A DNA stretch of 10,802 bases from Planctomycetota bacterium (lineage in GTDB: Bacteria > Planctomycetota > Planctomycetia > Pirellulales > Pirellulaceae), in NCBI GenBank assembly GCA_019347795.1, contig JAHWKS010000090.1, positions 1 through 10,802 on the forward strand, in the 5' to 3' direction. The notes under the pieces are model-generated. The model was not told the DNA's origin. It searched no databases and saw only the letters and a list, made by a program, of their open reading frames with translations. This document shows, piece after piece, positions 4,120 to 10,802 of the stretch (position 1 is its first letter; each line of letters starts with the position of its first letter). The position numbers and the translations under genes are program-made.

Positions 4120-7053
4120 TCATGGCGCCGCGGCTCGCGAGAGGCGCTGCTGCGCCGCGCGCAATCGCTGGGCCGCCTCTTCCGTGAACGGCGTGTCGGG
4201 AAAGTCCTTCAATACATGCGCGTAAAGCTGGACGGCGTCGCGGAGCTCATTCCGCATCTCGCGGCACTTGCCGGCCTGGAGCAACGCCCCGGCCTGCCAT
4301 CGCGGATAAGGAAACAGCCGCTCCACGCGGTGATACGCTTTGATTGCTTCGAGGTAATTTTTCTGATGGAAGTACGTCTCGCCGACCATCCACTGCGCCA
4401 TCGCCGCCGTCTCGGTGCGGCCGCCCGTCGTGGACCGGATCACGCGATCGAATGCGGTCCGGGCGTCGGTGAACTTCGCCTGGGCCATCAGGCAACGACC
4501 CAGGAGGTAATCGACTTCGTACTGCTGGCGAAATTCGGGAAACCGCGCGGCGACGCCGTCAGCGATGTCAAACGCCTCCCGCCACTGCCGCTGATGGGCC
4601 AGCACCTGTGCCTGCCGCAGCGGGACCATCGCCAGCCATTCTTCGTCGGCGCCCTCAGCCAGCGGCGCCAGCTCCGCGAGGCGCCGGCCTGCTTCTTCGT
4701 AATCACGCTGGCGGTAGTAGCTTTCCGCAGACCAATACATCGCGGCCAGTTTGAGCGAACTGTCGGGGAACTCCGCGAGGAGTTGCTTCATGGGCGGCGC
4801 CACGTCGGACCAGCGCTCCTCGACCGCCGCGATTTGTCCTTCCAGGTAGAGCGCGTGTGCTCGCACTTCGCCCGCGGCGCCCCCCTCGAGGATCTGCTGG
4901 AGGAGTTGGCCCGCTCGCGGGTAGTCTTTGGCGGCCGCCGCTCGCTCGGCGAGGCGATAGGCGGCGTCGGCCCAGTAGCGGCTGGAGGGATGCTCCGCCA
5001 CGATTCGGGCAAAGGCCGCGTCGGCCGCTCCTTCTTGGCTAAGGTCGATCAGCGCCCACGCCGATTGGTAGAGGGCGGCGTCAACGTCCGGCGCTTGCGG
5101 ATGTTCATCGACGTATCGCGCGTACAGCGTCGCCGCTTCGGCGTTGTTTCCCTGCCGGTCGAGCAGCCGCGCCAGGGCCAGCTTCGCCGCGGGCGCCGAG
5201 TCCGAGGCGGCATGCTCCTCCAGCACGAGCCGGTACATCGCAGTCGCCTGCTCGAATTGGCCTAGACGCTCCAGGGAGCGGGCCTGCATCATCGCCGCTT
5301 CGCCGGCGAGCTTGCTGTCGGGATGATCCCGCACGATCCGCTCGAACGCCGCAGCCGACTCCGCCGGATTGCCGTCGAACTCCAGCCACGCCAGCCCCGA
5401 AAGCCCCTTCGCGGAGAACTGGGGCGGGTTTTTCTCATCGGCCAGGATCGTGAACATCCGCCGAGCCAGATTTTTGTCCCCCGCGGCGTAGGCGGCTTCG
5501 GCGAGGAACTCGGTGGCGGGGAGGAAGTGCGGATGCTCCGGACTTCGCTTTGCGAACTCGTCGTGGGCCGCGGCGGCATCCGCAAATCGCTCCAGCTTCG
5601 TCAGAGCGACCACCAGCTGTGCACGGCTCTTCGGCGCGTCGGCGCCGGCGGGCTGCGACTTCAGGTACTGCTCCAGCAGCGGAACGGCTTCGTCGAACCG
5701 CTCGAGCCCGACCAACGCCGCGGCGCGGACTACGCGGACGCCGTCGGCCAATTCCGACGACACACGCTCCACGTCGATCGGCCCCAATGCTGCAATCGCT
5801 TCGTCATTCCGGCCGACGCCGACGTGCGCCAAGCCAAGGTAATAGCGAATCAGCTCCGGCCGCACGGAAGCGTCTCCGCCGGAAGCGGAGGCGTCGTGAA
5901 GCAGTTGGTTGAACACCGTCGCCGCCTCGCCGTACTTCTTGCCGTGGAGGAGCGATCGGCCGTGGGCGAGGGTCACCGCGTCCCGGAGCGGACTGGACGG
6001 AAAGCGGCTCTGGAAATCGGCGGCGAGAGCGTCGACCGTTGCGGCGTCTCGGGCGGCCAGGGCGAGATCGATCCGTGCTTGCAGCGCGTCGTCGGCCCAC
6101 TCGGACTTCGGCCAGGTCGCCGCGACGTCGGCGAAGCGGCGATGCGCCTCTTCTGTTCGTCCCACCCTAGCAAGAGCCTCGCCCGTCGCGAAGCCGGCCG
6201 CCGGCGCCAGGTCGTGCGTCGGTTCGATGCGGGTCGACTCCAGCGTCGCGGCAGCCTCTTCCCAATGCTTCGTCGCGAGCTGCGATTTCGCCAGCCAATA
6301 CAGAGCATGCGGCCGCTGATCGCTTTGCGGAAAGTCCGTTGCCAAGCGGCGAAGTTCCCGCATCGCCTGCTGATAATCGCGGGCATGATGGTGCAGCAGT
6401 CCCAGACGCAACTGCGCGTCATCCGCCAGATCGCCCTTGGTCTGGTAGGCGAGGTAGCGATAGAAGCGTTCGGCGCCGGCTTTGTCCCCGATCGCTTCCG
6501 CCGCCCGCGCCAGTCCCCAGCGGCATCCCTCGCGAAGCGGACTGTCGGGATGCTTTTCGAGCGTCTCGCTGTAGTATGATTGAGCCGCAGCCGCATCGCC
6601 CCGGGCGAGGGCCAGATCGCCGAGGTAAGGCAGGACAAAGCCGTTGAGGGAGTGCCCCGGCTCGAGGCGACGGAATTCCTCCAGCCCTCGCCGAGCGGCC
6701 TCGGCATCGCCCGCGAGGTACGCCGCCTCGCCGGACCGGAACCGCGCCTGCGTCGCATGCTTGTGATCCGGCTGACGCTGCAAGAACTCTGCGAACCGCT
6801 GTCTCGCCTCGGGATAGCGGCCCTGCTGCACGAGGGCTTCGCCGCTAAAGAAGCGGACCGCGTCCGCCATCTCGTGCGAGGGGAACCGGGTAAGGAAGGC
6901 GTCAAACTCCTCGACCGCCAGCTTCCATCGTCCGGCGGCGTAATGCCCCGCCGCGACGGCGTACTGATCCTCAGCGGGTCCGGCCAATGCCCAAGACGCG
7001 GCGAGCCAGAAGCACGCCGCCAGCGGCCAGCGACAGATGCGGGTCCACAACAT
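4120..7053 (-). CDS. Large secreted tetratricopeptide-repeat (TPR) protein
   Basis: 977 residues. The N-terminus is a signal peptide (residues 1-24, ending ALA before GPAEDQ), so the protein is exported. Almost all the rest is a run of 34-36-residue helical TPR-type units with the recurrent pattern of A..Y..G.Y..A...F..FL..FP. Clear units lie near the N-terminus (about 30-125) and the C-terminus (about 870-970, with a KDFPDTPFTEEA segment), resembling BamD/CpoB-type repeats. Such proteins are scaffolds for protein-protein contacts. It is the first gene of the minus-strand operon, 32 bases before the exbB-like gene. In Tol-Pal operons a small periplasmic TPR protein, CpoB, cooperates with the energised complex, so a partner role is plausible, though this protein is several times larger. 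GGAAGG abuts the ATG directly, so the exact start (ATG 7053 or the following TTG) is slightly uncertain. Confidence 0.88.
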   Translation of the reverse strand: MLWTRICRWPLAACFWLAASWALAGPAEDQYAVAAGHYAAGRWKLAVEEFDAFLTRFPSHEMADAVRFFSGEALVQQGRYPEARQRFAEFLQRQPDHKHATQARFRSGEAAYLAGDAEAARRGLEEFRRLEPGHSLNGFVLPYLGDLALARGDAAAAQSYYSETLEKHPDSPLREGCRWGLARAAEAIGDKAGAERFYRYLAYQTKGDLADDAQLRLGLLHHHARDYQQAMRELRRLATDFPQSDQRPHALYWLAKSQLATKHWEEAAATLESTRIEPTHDLAPAAGFATGEALARVGRTEEAHRRFADVAATWPKSEWADDALQARIDLALAARDAATVDALAADFQSRFPSSPLRDAVTLAHGRSLLHGKKYGEAATVFNQLLHDASASGGDASVRPELIRYYLGLAHVGVGRNDEAIAALGPIDVERVSSELADGVRVVRAAALVGLERFDEAVPLLEQYLKSQPAGADAPKSRAQLVVALTKLERFADAAAAHDEFAKRSPEHPHFLPATEFLAEAAYAAGDKNLARRMFTILADEKNPPQFSAKGLSGLAWLEFDGNPAESAAAFERIVRDHPDSKLAGEAAMMQARSLERLGQFEQATAMYRLVLEEHAASDSAPAAKLALARLLDRQGNNAEAATLYARYVDEHPQAPDVDAALYQSAWALIDLSQEGAADAAFARIVAEHPSSRYWADAAYRLAERAAAAKDYPRAGQLLQQILEGGAAGEVRAHALYLEGQIAAVEERWSDVAPPMKQLLAEFPDSSLKLAAMYWSAESYYRQRDYEEAGRRLAELAPLAEGADEEWLAMVPLRQAQVLAHQRQWREAFDIADGVAARFPEFRQQYEVDYLLGRCLMAQAKFTDARTAFDRVIRSTTGGRTETAAMAQWMVGETYFHQKNYLEAIKAYHRVERLFPYPRWQAGALLQAGKCREMRNELRDAVQLYAHVLKDFPDTPFTEEAAQRLRAAQQRLSRAAAP

Positions 7054-7109
7054 CCTTCCACCACCAGGCGAGCGAGCGGGCCTGGAACGGATCCTCCGTA
7101 CGCACCGTC

Positions 7110-7139
7110 AATCTAATCCCCCGGGTCGCCTCCGGACAA
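7110..7139 (-). promoter_or_regulatory. Possible sigma70-type promoter for the TPR-ExbB-ExbD-toroid operon
   Basis: On the minus strand TTGTCC (7139-7134) and TAGATT (7115-7110) each match four of six bases of the -35 and -10 consensus, with an 18-base spacer. The -10 box ends 56 bases before the TPR start codon. The match is weak and planctomycete promoters are poorly defined, so this is only a candidate. Confidence 0.25.
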
Positions 7140-7320
7140 GACGATTCGAGATATCTGAGGCCTCTTCGCTCTTAATTCGTCTCGCGCCCGCCCGCCGCGC
7201 GGGGTTTTCTTAAGAATCGACACATGAGGGACGATCGTCGCGAAGTCGCCACAGCACGCATCTTCCGCATCCCCCCAAAGTTAACACCGCGGCGCGAGAC
7301 AAAGTTACACGGAAAACATA

Positions 7321-7406
7321 TTGAACAGGAGGCAACAGAGGAAACAGAGAAAGGTGTTGCTTCATTCCATCCTCTGTTCTCTCTGTTGCCTCCTGTTCAA
7401 TTTTTT
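7321..7406. repeat. Long inverted repeat (30-bp arms) ending in a T-run, terminator-like dispersed repeat
   Basis: The arms 7321-7350 and 7371-7400 are reverse complements with 27 of 30 bases matching. The outer 20 (TTGAACAGGAGGCAACAGAG) match perfectly. The loop is 20 bases. TTTTTT follows at 7401-7406, so on the plus strand it has the form of a rho-independent terminator. On the minus strand, the direction of the flanking genes, only a TTTT occurs a few bases past the hairpin. The arms are internally repetitive (CAACAGAGG, AAACAGAG). Translated, they give low-complexity peptides such as RQQRKQRK and EATEETEKG. I recall such peptides as common spurious predictions in planctomycete genomes, which suggests a dispersed repeat family. 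Confidence 0.7.
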
Positions 7407-7488
7407 CTTGGCACCGCGTCGCGCTATGGTTGCGGCCGGCGCTGCGGTCGGACAATCATCCGAGGGTCGGAAAGAGCGCGGCGCCGCT

Positions 7489-8370
7489 TTAGGTGATGAT
7501 TTCCGCGACCACCGGATTGCGGCGACGGCGGAGGCGCCACCAGATAAGCAGCGGGAAGAGGAGTATCGCCAACACCGCGAGCCAGGGGACAATCGCGACG
7601 ATGACGAGCGCCAGCGCTTCGCCCGCCTTACCGAGCGCGGCGAGGGAGTGGCTCCACGTGCTTTGCACCTTGCCAGCGAAGGTTGGGGCCTGCGGCGGGA
7701 CGTAGTCGAACTCCTCGCGGGCGAAGATGGTGACGGTGGTCAGCTCCACGCGCTGCGCGAGCCATCGCAGCCGCCCTTCCATCCGCTCGATCTCCTCCCG
7801 CACGCGGGCCAGCTCGGTTTCCACGGCGATGATGTCCTTGATCTCACCGGTCTGGTTTTCCAGCAGATCGAGGATCCGCTGCTCCAGTTTGCGCTTGTTC
7901 GCCAGCCGGGCCTCCAGATCGACGTACTCCTCGGTGACGTCTTGCGTACTGATTTCGCGCATTTCGGGGACGCCGAGCGCCGTCACCTCGTCCAGAAATT
8001 TCTGAAAGTGCTTGACGGGCGTGCGCACGACCCAGCGGCCGGAGCGGCGGTCGCCGTACTGGCCGTCTTCGCGAAACTCCGCCACAAAGCCGCCGGTTTC
8101 GCGAGCCAGCGATTGAATCTTCCGGTCCGCCGCGGCGAAATCCGGGACCACCAGATTGACCGTGGCCGTATAGATGATCTTGCGGTCGGCGCTGGCGAGG
8201 TCATCCTCCGCCGGCGGTTCGCGTTCGGCGCCCGCCGCATCATCCGCCACGACGCCCGGCGCCTCCGCGGCCGGCCCAAATTGCTCGATTTCTTGTTGAG
8301 CGCATCCGCAAAGGACGGCCGCGAAACCGCAAGCGGCGACGTTAACAACCGATTTTAGTGTCCAATTCAT
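7489..8370 (-). CDS. DUF4349-family lipoprotein with coiled coil and C-terminal membrane helix
   Basis: 293 residues. Residues 1-23 form a lipoprotein signal peptide with a VLCGC lipobox, so Cys23 is the likely lipidated residue. An Ala/Glu/Asp-rich linker leads to the DUF4349 domain (about 63-220), which opens with KIIYTATVNLVVPDF and includes GRWVVRTPVKHF and a segment ending VELTTVTIFARE. Residues about 147-205 form a charged coiled coil. A membrane helix at about 251-278 is followed by a basic tail (RLRRRRN), so both ends should be held in the inner membrane. The family has no established biochemical role. The frame stays open upstream to 8664, but the ATG at 8370 is chosen because it places the signal peptide at the N-terminus; an ATG at 8379 is also possible. 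It is divergent from the sigma-factor gene. Confidence 0.85.
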   Translation of the reverse strand: MNWTLKSVVNVAACGFAAVLCGCAQQEIEQFGPAAEAPGVVADDAAGAEREPPAEDDLASADRKIIYTATVNLVVPDFAAADRKIQSLARETGGFVAEFREDGQYGDRRSGRWVVRTPVKHFQKFLDEVTALGVPEMREISTQDVTEEYVDLEARLANKRKLEQRILDLLENQTGEIKDIIAVETELARVREEIERMEGRLRWLAQRVELTTVTIFAREEFDYVPPQAPTFAGKVQSTWSHSLAALGKAGEALALVIVAIVPWLAVLAILLFPLLIWWRLRRRRNPVVAEIIT

Positions 8371-8632
8371 GCGATGCATCTCTGCGGCGCCCGTCTCTTG
8401 GATGCGCTCGGCCCGGACAATATTCCATTCCCGGAGGGCGCCCATCTCGTGTACGGCGAGCCGCCCCCGCGATTTACTGCGGAGAAACCTCGCTCGTGCT
8501 GCGGGGTTGTAATTAGTAGGTCCGGCCGGGCGGGCGAAACACGCTCCCCGTGGCCGGAATTGGCGGCGTGCCTTACATTTACGGAAGAACCTCCCGGAGC
8601 CTTTCCCACCTTCCTCAGCCTCAGGTCGCGTT
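8371..8632. other. Divergent intergenic region between DUF4349 and ECF sigma genes
   Basis: 262 bases that must hold promoters for both the leftward lipoprotein gene and the rightward sigma operon. I could not identify a convincing -35/-10 pair or an ECF-type autoregulatory promoter by eye. An open minus-strand frame here is only an upstream extension of the DUF4349 frame and is not considered coding. Confidence 0.4.
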
Positions 8633-9307
8633 TTGGCTGTAGGCGAATCGTCGGCGAACATCAACTACGAATCGCTGGACCCCGACGTGCGATTGATGCT
8701 CCAGGTGCGCGACGGCAACGGCGCCGCCTTCGAGGAGCTGGTGATGCGCTACCAGGGGCGGGTCCTGACGGTGCTGGAGCACGCGGTCGGACGGCGGATG
8801 AGCGCCGAGGAGCTGGCCCAAGATGTGTTCCTGCGGGTGTGGCGGGCCAGGGCGAACTACACCCCCGCGGCCAAGTTCTCCACGTGGCTGTTCACCATCG
8901 CCAACAACGTCGCCCGCAATGCGATCCGCGGCGCCTCGCGGCGCAAAGAGGTGAACGTGAGCAATGTGGGAAGCGGGCCGATGCCGGTCACGCCGCTGGA
9001 CCGCATGGCGCTGGAGTCCAGCGGATTGATGCCCACCCGCCGGCTCGACAAAACGGAGATGGCCGAGGTCGTGCAGCAGGCGCTGGAGTCGCTCAACGAG
9101 CGGCAGCGGATGGCCACGATGCTCTCGAAGTTTGAGGGCATGAGTTACGACGATATCGCGCAGACGATGGAGCTTTCGGTCCAGGCGGTCAAGTCGCTCC
9201 TCTCGCGGGCCCGGGTGAACCTGAAGGCCGCGCTGGAGCCCTACATGAGCGAAGGCGCGTGGCCGCGCGCCTCGACGGCGGTTTCCCACGGCGACGACGA
9301 ATCATGA
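8633..9307 (+). CDS. ECF-family (sigma70-like) RNA polymerase sigma factor
   Basis: 224 residues with the two-domain ECF plan. Region sigma2 spans about 30-100, with AEELAQDVFLRVWRA (core-polymerase contact) and FSTWLFTIANNVARNAIR (-10 recognition). A linker of about 45 residues follows, then sigma4 at about 145-200, where SYDDIAQTMELSVQAVKSLLSRAR is the helix-turn-helix that reads the -35 element. It would direct polymerase to a small regulon, normally including its own operon. The start is a TTG, with TCAGG 8 bases upstream; no ATG occurs upstream in frame before a stop. An ATG at 8696 would cut into the DPDVRLML segment that usually precedes sigma2, so TTG is preferred. The stop overlaps the anti-sigma start as ATGA, so the two are translationally coupled. 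Confidence 0.92.
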   Translation: MAVGESSANINYESLDPDVRLMLQVRDGNGAAFEELVMRYQGRVLTVLEHAVGRRMSAEELAQDVFLRVWRARANYTPAAKFSTWLFTIANNVARNAIRGASRRKEVNVSNVGSGPMPVTPLDRMALESSGLMPTRRLDKTEMAEVVQQALESLNERQRMATMLSKFEGMSYDDIAQTMELSVQAVKSLLSRARVNLKAALEPYMSEGAWPRASTAVSHGDDES

Positions 9308-9816
9308 CCAGCGAACCTCAACCGACCCTGCTGGAGAACGAGCAAGTCCGCGACGAGTTGGTCGCCTACCTGGACGGCGAGCTCGGCTCAGAAGAGAGCC
9401 TGCGCGTCGAACGGCGGCTGGCCGAGGATGCAGGGTATCGCCGCGCGCTGCAGGAGCTGGAGACGGCGTGGGACCTGCTCGACACGCTGCCGCGAGCGGA
9501 GCCGGATGAGAGCTTCACCCGCAGCACGGTGGAGATGGTGGCCTTTTCGGCGAAGTCGGACGTGGACGAGCTGAGAACCCGCGCGCGGCGCCGGCGGGCG
9601 CTGGCGGCGGTGGGGCTGGCGGCCTCGCTGATCGTGGCGATGTTGGCCGGCTTCGGCGCCGTGTATTGGCAGGTTACGGCCCCCAACCGGCAACTGGTGC
9701 ATGATCTCCCGGTGATCGAGAACATGGAATACTATCGCCACGCGGAAGATCTGGAGTTCCTGCGACGACTGGAGTCGGAAGGCCTGTTCAGCGATGAGGT
9801 GGATCATGCGTATTAG
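9304..9816 (+). CDS. Transmembrane anti-sigma factor
   Basis: 170 residues. The N-terminal domain (about 10-80) has the helical pattern of anti-sigma domains (VRDELVAYLDGELGSEE, then RRLAEDAGYRRALQEL) and should bind the sigma factor in the cytoplasm. It lacks the His-x3-Cys-x2-Cys zinc motif of ZAS-type anti-sigma factors. A basic patch (RTRARRRR) precedes one membrane helix at about 98-122. The short outside tail (about 125-170) contains NRQLVHDLPVIEN and a LEFLRRLESEGLF helix. The start overlaps the sigma stop by 4 bases and has no Shine-Dalgarno sequence of its own, as expected for a coupled partner. The function is assigned from gene order, topology and the N-terminal pattern. Confidence 0.8.
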   Translation: MTSEPQPTLLENEQVRDELVAYLDGELGSEESLRVERRLAEDAGYRRALQELETAWDLLDTLPRAEPDESFTRSTVEMVAFSAKSDVDELRTRARRRRALAAVGLAASLIVAMLAGFGAVYWQVTAPNRQLVHDLPVIENMEYYRHAEDLEFLRRLESEGLFSDEVDHAY

Positions 9817-10802
9817 GCCGCGGACGTATGCCTGGCTCTTGATCCTGGCCGTCGCCGGCGCCTCGGCGACGGCGGTCGGGCAAGAGTCGGCCCGCCTCAG
9901 CCACCAGCAGCGGCGGGCGCGGCTGGAGAAGATGAGCGCCGCGGAGAAGGAGCAGTTGCTTCGGCAGAAGGAGCGCTTCGATCAGCTTTCGCCCCAGGAG
10001 CAGGAAGAGCTGCGAGCCACCTGCAAAGCGCTCGCGGAGGCGCCTGACGGGGATCAACTGTTCGGCATCCTGCAGCACTATTGCGATTGGCTCAAGTCGC
10101 TGCCGCCGGTGGAGCGGGCCGAGGTCTTGGCTCTGCCGCCCGAGCAGCGAATTGCGAAGATCAAAAAGCTTGTGAAAGAGCAAGAGGAGCAGCGCATCCG
10201 CAAGCTGGCGAACCTGAGCTACGAGGAAGGCAAGGCGGTGAAGCAGTGGTTCGCCGACCGCATCAAGCCGCACCAAGACGAGCTGTGGGCCCTGTTGCCG
10301 CGGGATTCGCAGCGCTGGATCGAATCCCGGGCGGATGACGCCGACCAGCGGCGCCGGATGATGTTGTGGGGGCTCCTCTGGAATCGGCACGGCGCCGAAC
10401 TGCGCGAGCGCATCATGCCTGATCCCGGGGAGGTCGAGGGTCTTCTGGGGCTGCTGTCGGAAGAGCGGCGGGAGGAGTTCAAAAAGCTGCGCGACTCGCA
10501 ACAACAGACGGATCTTTTGGAGAGTTGGTTAAGAGCGTCGGTGTTCGCCAGTCGCTTTCGCGTCAGCGAAGAAACCTTGCTGGAGTTCGTGGACGAGCTA
10601 CCACGCGAAGAGCAAACGCGGCTGGAGATGATGCCCCGCGAGGACATGCAGCGCGAGTTGCAGCGTCTCTATCTCCAACGATTCAGCCGCCCCGGCTGGG
10701 GACGCGACGGCGGTCCCCCGCGCGGCAAGTTCGGCGACGGTTTCCGCCGTCGCCACGATGACGGCGATGACCGCCGCCATCACGACCACGGCCGGGATGA
10801 CG
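9806..10802 (+). CDS. Secreted Glu/Arg-rich helical protein of the sigma/anti-sigma operon (3' end outside window)
   Basis: The ATG at 9806 overlaps the anti-sigma gene by 11 bases and is preceded by GAGGTGG. 332 residues are visible without a stop up to the window edge. Residues 1-26 form a signal peptide (TYAWLLILAVAGASATAVGQ). The mature part is very charged and helical, with repeated L-x-x-L/M-(P/S)-x-x-(E/Q)-(R/K)-x-x-x motifs: KMSAAEKEQLL, QLSPQEQEEL, SLPPVERAEVLALPPEQR, LLPRDSQRW, ELPREEQTRL. This recalls the DUF3106 style of short repeats. The visible C-terminus becomes Gly/Arg/His/Asp-rich (HDDGDDRRHHDHGRDD), which could bind metal. Co-expression with the sigma pair suggests a periplasmic sensor or target of that regulon. 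The family is not securely identified. Confidence 0.75.
   Translation, partial: MRIRPRTYAWLLILAVAGASATAVGQESARLSHQQRRARLEKMSAAEKEQLLRQKERFDQLSPQEQEELRATCKALAEAPDGDQLFGILQHYCDWLKSLPPVERAEVLALPPEQRIAKIKKLVKEQEEQRIRKLANLSYEEGKAVKQWFADRIKPHQDELWALLPRDSQRWIESRADDADQRRRMMLWGLLWNRHGAELRERIMPDPGEVEGLLGLLSEERREEFKKLRDSQQQTDLLESWLRASVFASRFRVSEETLLEFVDELPREEQTRLEMMPREDMQRELQRLYLQRFSRPGWGRDGGPPRGKFGDGFRRRHDDGDDRRHHDHGRDD

Larger units (their letters stand above)
7054..7488. other. Intergenic region between the TPR operon and the DUF4349 gene
   Basis: About 435 bases with no credible gene. From the TPR side it holds a possible promoter (7110-7139), a GC-rich mini-hairpin (7191-7203) and a near-duplicate pair, CAAAGTTAACAC at 7276-7287 and CAAAGTTACAC at 7300-7310. 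It also holds the long inverted repeat at 7321-7400. GCGGCGCCGC-type palindromic sequence follows the DUF4349 stop around 7478-7487. Short open frames here are low-complexity translations of the repeat. Confidence 0.6.

Noticed and set aside
4121..4123. ATG at 4123 as the exbB-like start (ATGA overlap with the TPR stop)
   Set aside because: It lacks a ribosome site and would put 12 polar residues ahead of the signal peptide; AAGGAG supports 4087.
2526..6579. Several plus-strand open frames of about 330-418 codons (2526-3761, 3230-4225, 4030-5265, 5323-6579)
   Set aside because: All are antisense to the ExbD, ExbB and TPR genes, show biased Arg/His-rich composition, and lack motifs and ribosome sites.
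7191..7208. CCCGC-CGC-GCGGG hairpin followed by TTTT as a plus-strand terminator
   Set aside because: The stem is only 5 bases in GC-rich sequence and no plus-strand gene lies upstream.
7321..8358. Plus-strand open frame of 345 codons starting inside the long inverted repeat
   Set aside because: It begins with low-complexity repeat translation and then runs antisense to the DUF4349 gene; no family pattern is visible.
8551..8590. TTGGCG or GGAATT in the sigma upstream region as an ECF promoter
   Set aside because: No matching -10 element occurs at the right spacing, so the similarity is probably chance.
8374..9135. Plus-strand open frame of 253 codons across the divergent promoter region and the sigma gene
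   Set aside because: Its second half is the sigma gene in a wrong frame, and the first half is intergenic with no domain.

Overview
The window is GC-rich and reads as a chromosomal segment of a planctomycete, probably a Pirellulales-like member of Planctomycetota. This is inferred from the gene set, not from any database search. The pointers are an ExbB/ExbD pair next to a membrane-anchored squalene-cyclase-like (alpha/alpha-toroid) protein, a very large secreted TPR protein, a DUF4349 lipoprotein, and an ECF sigma/anti-sigma pair followed by a secreted Glu/Arg-rich protein. Two types of intergenic hairpin repeat are also present. No tRNA, rRNA, CRISPR array, transposase or phage gene was seen.

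Layout. Positions 2-193 (+) hold the 3' end of a membrane-protein gene. It meets a damaged toxin-antitoxin locus on the minus strand: an intact antitoxin-like gene (234-509) and a PIN toxin gene that keeps only its first dozen codons (139-237). Positions 650-7053 form one minus-strand operon, transcribed right to left: TPR protein (4120-7053), ExbB/TolQ-like (3242-4087), ExbD/TolR-like (2730-3149) and the anchored toroid protein (650-2683). A REP/BIME-like double hairpin lies between the exbB- and exbD-like genes. Positions 7054-7488 are intergenic and carry a long inverted repeat. A DUF4349 lipoprotein gene follows on the minus strand (7489-8370). A divergent block on the plus strand contains the ECF sigma factor (8633-9307), a transmembrane anti-sigma factor (9304-9816) and a secreted charged protein (from 9806) that runs off the window. 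These three genes overlap by 4 and 11 bases.

How the genes may work together. The order TPR - ExbB - ExbD - anchored protein parallels the parts of a Tol-Pal or TonB energy-transduction system. The last protein has the plan of a TonB/TolA transducer: a transmembrane helix with a Ser-x3-His pair, a long Pro/Ala/Glu-rich linker and a globular C-terminal domain. Here that domain is an alpha/alpha-toroid rather than the usual small TonB/TolA fold. This is the most promising candidate in the window for an undescribed system: a proton-motive-force-driven machine delivering a toroid domain into the periplasm, with a secreted TPR protein as partner. The sigma/anti-sigma/secreted-protein block looks like a self-contained envelope-sensing unit.
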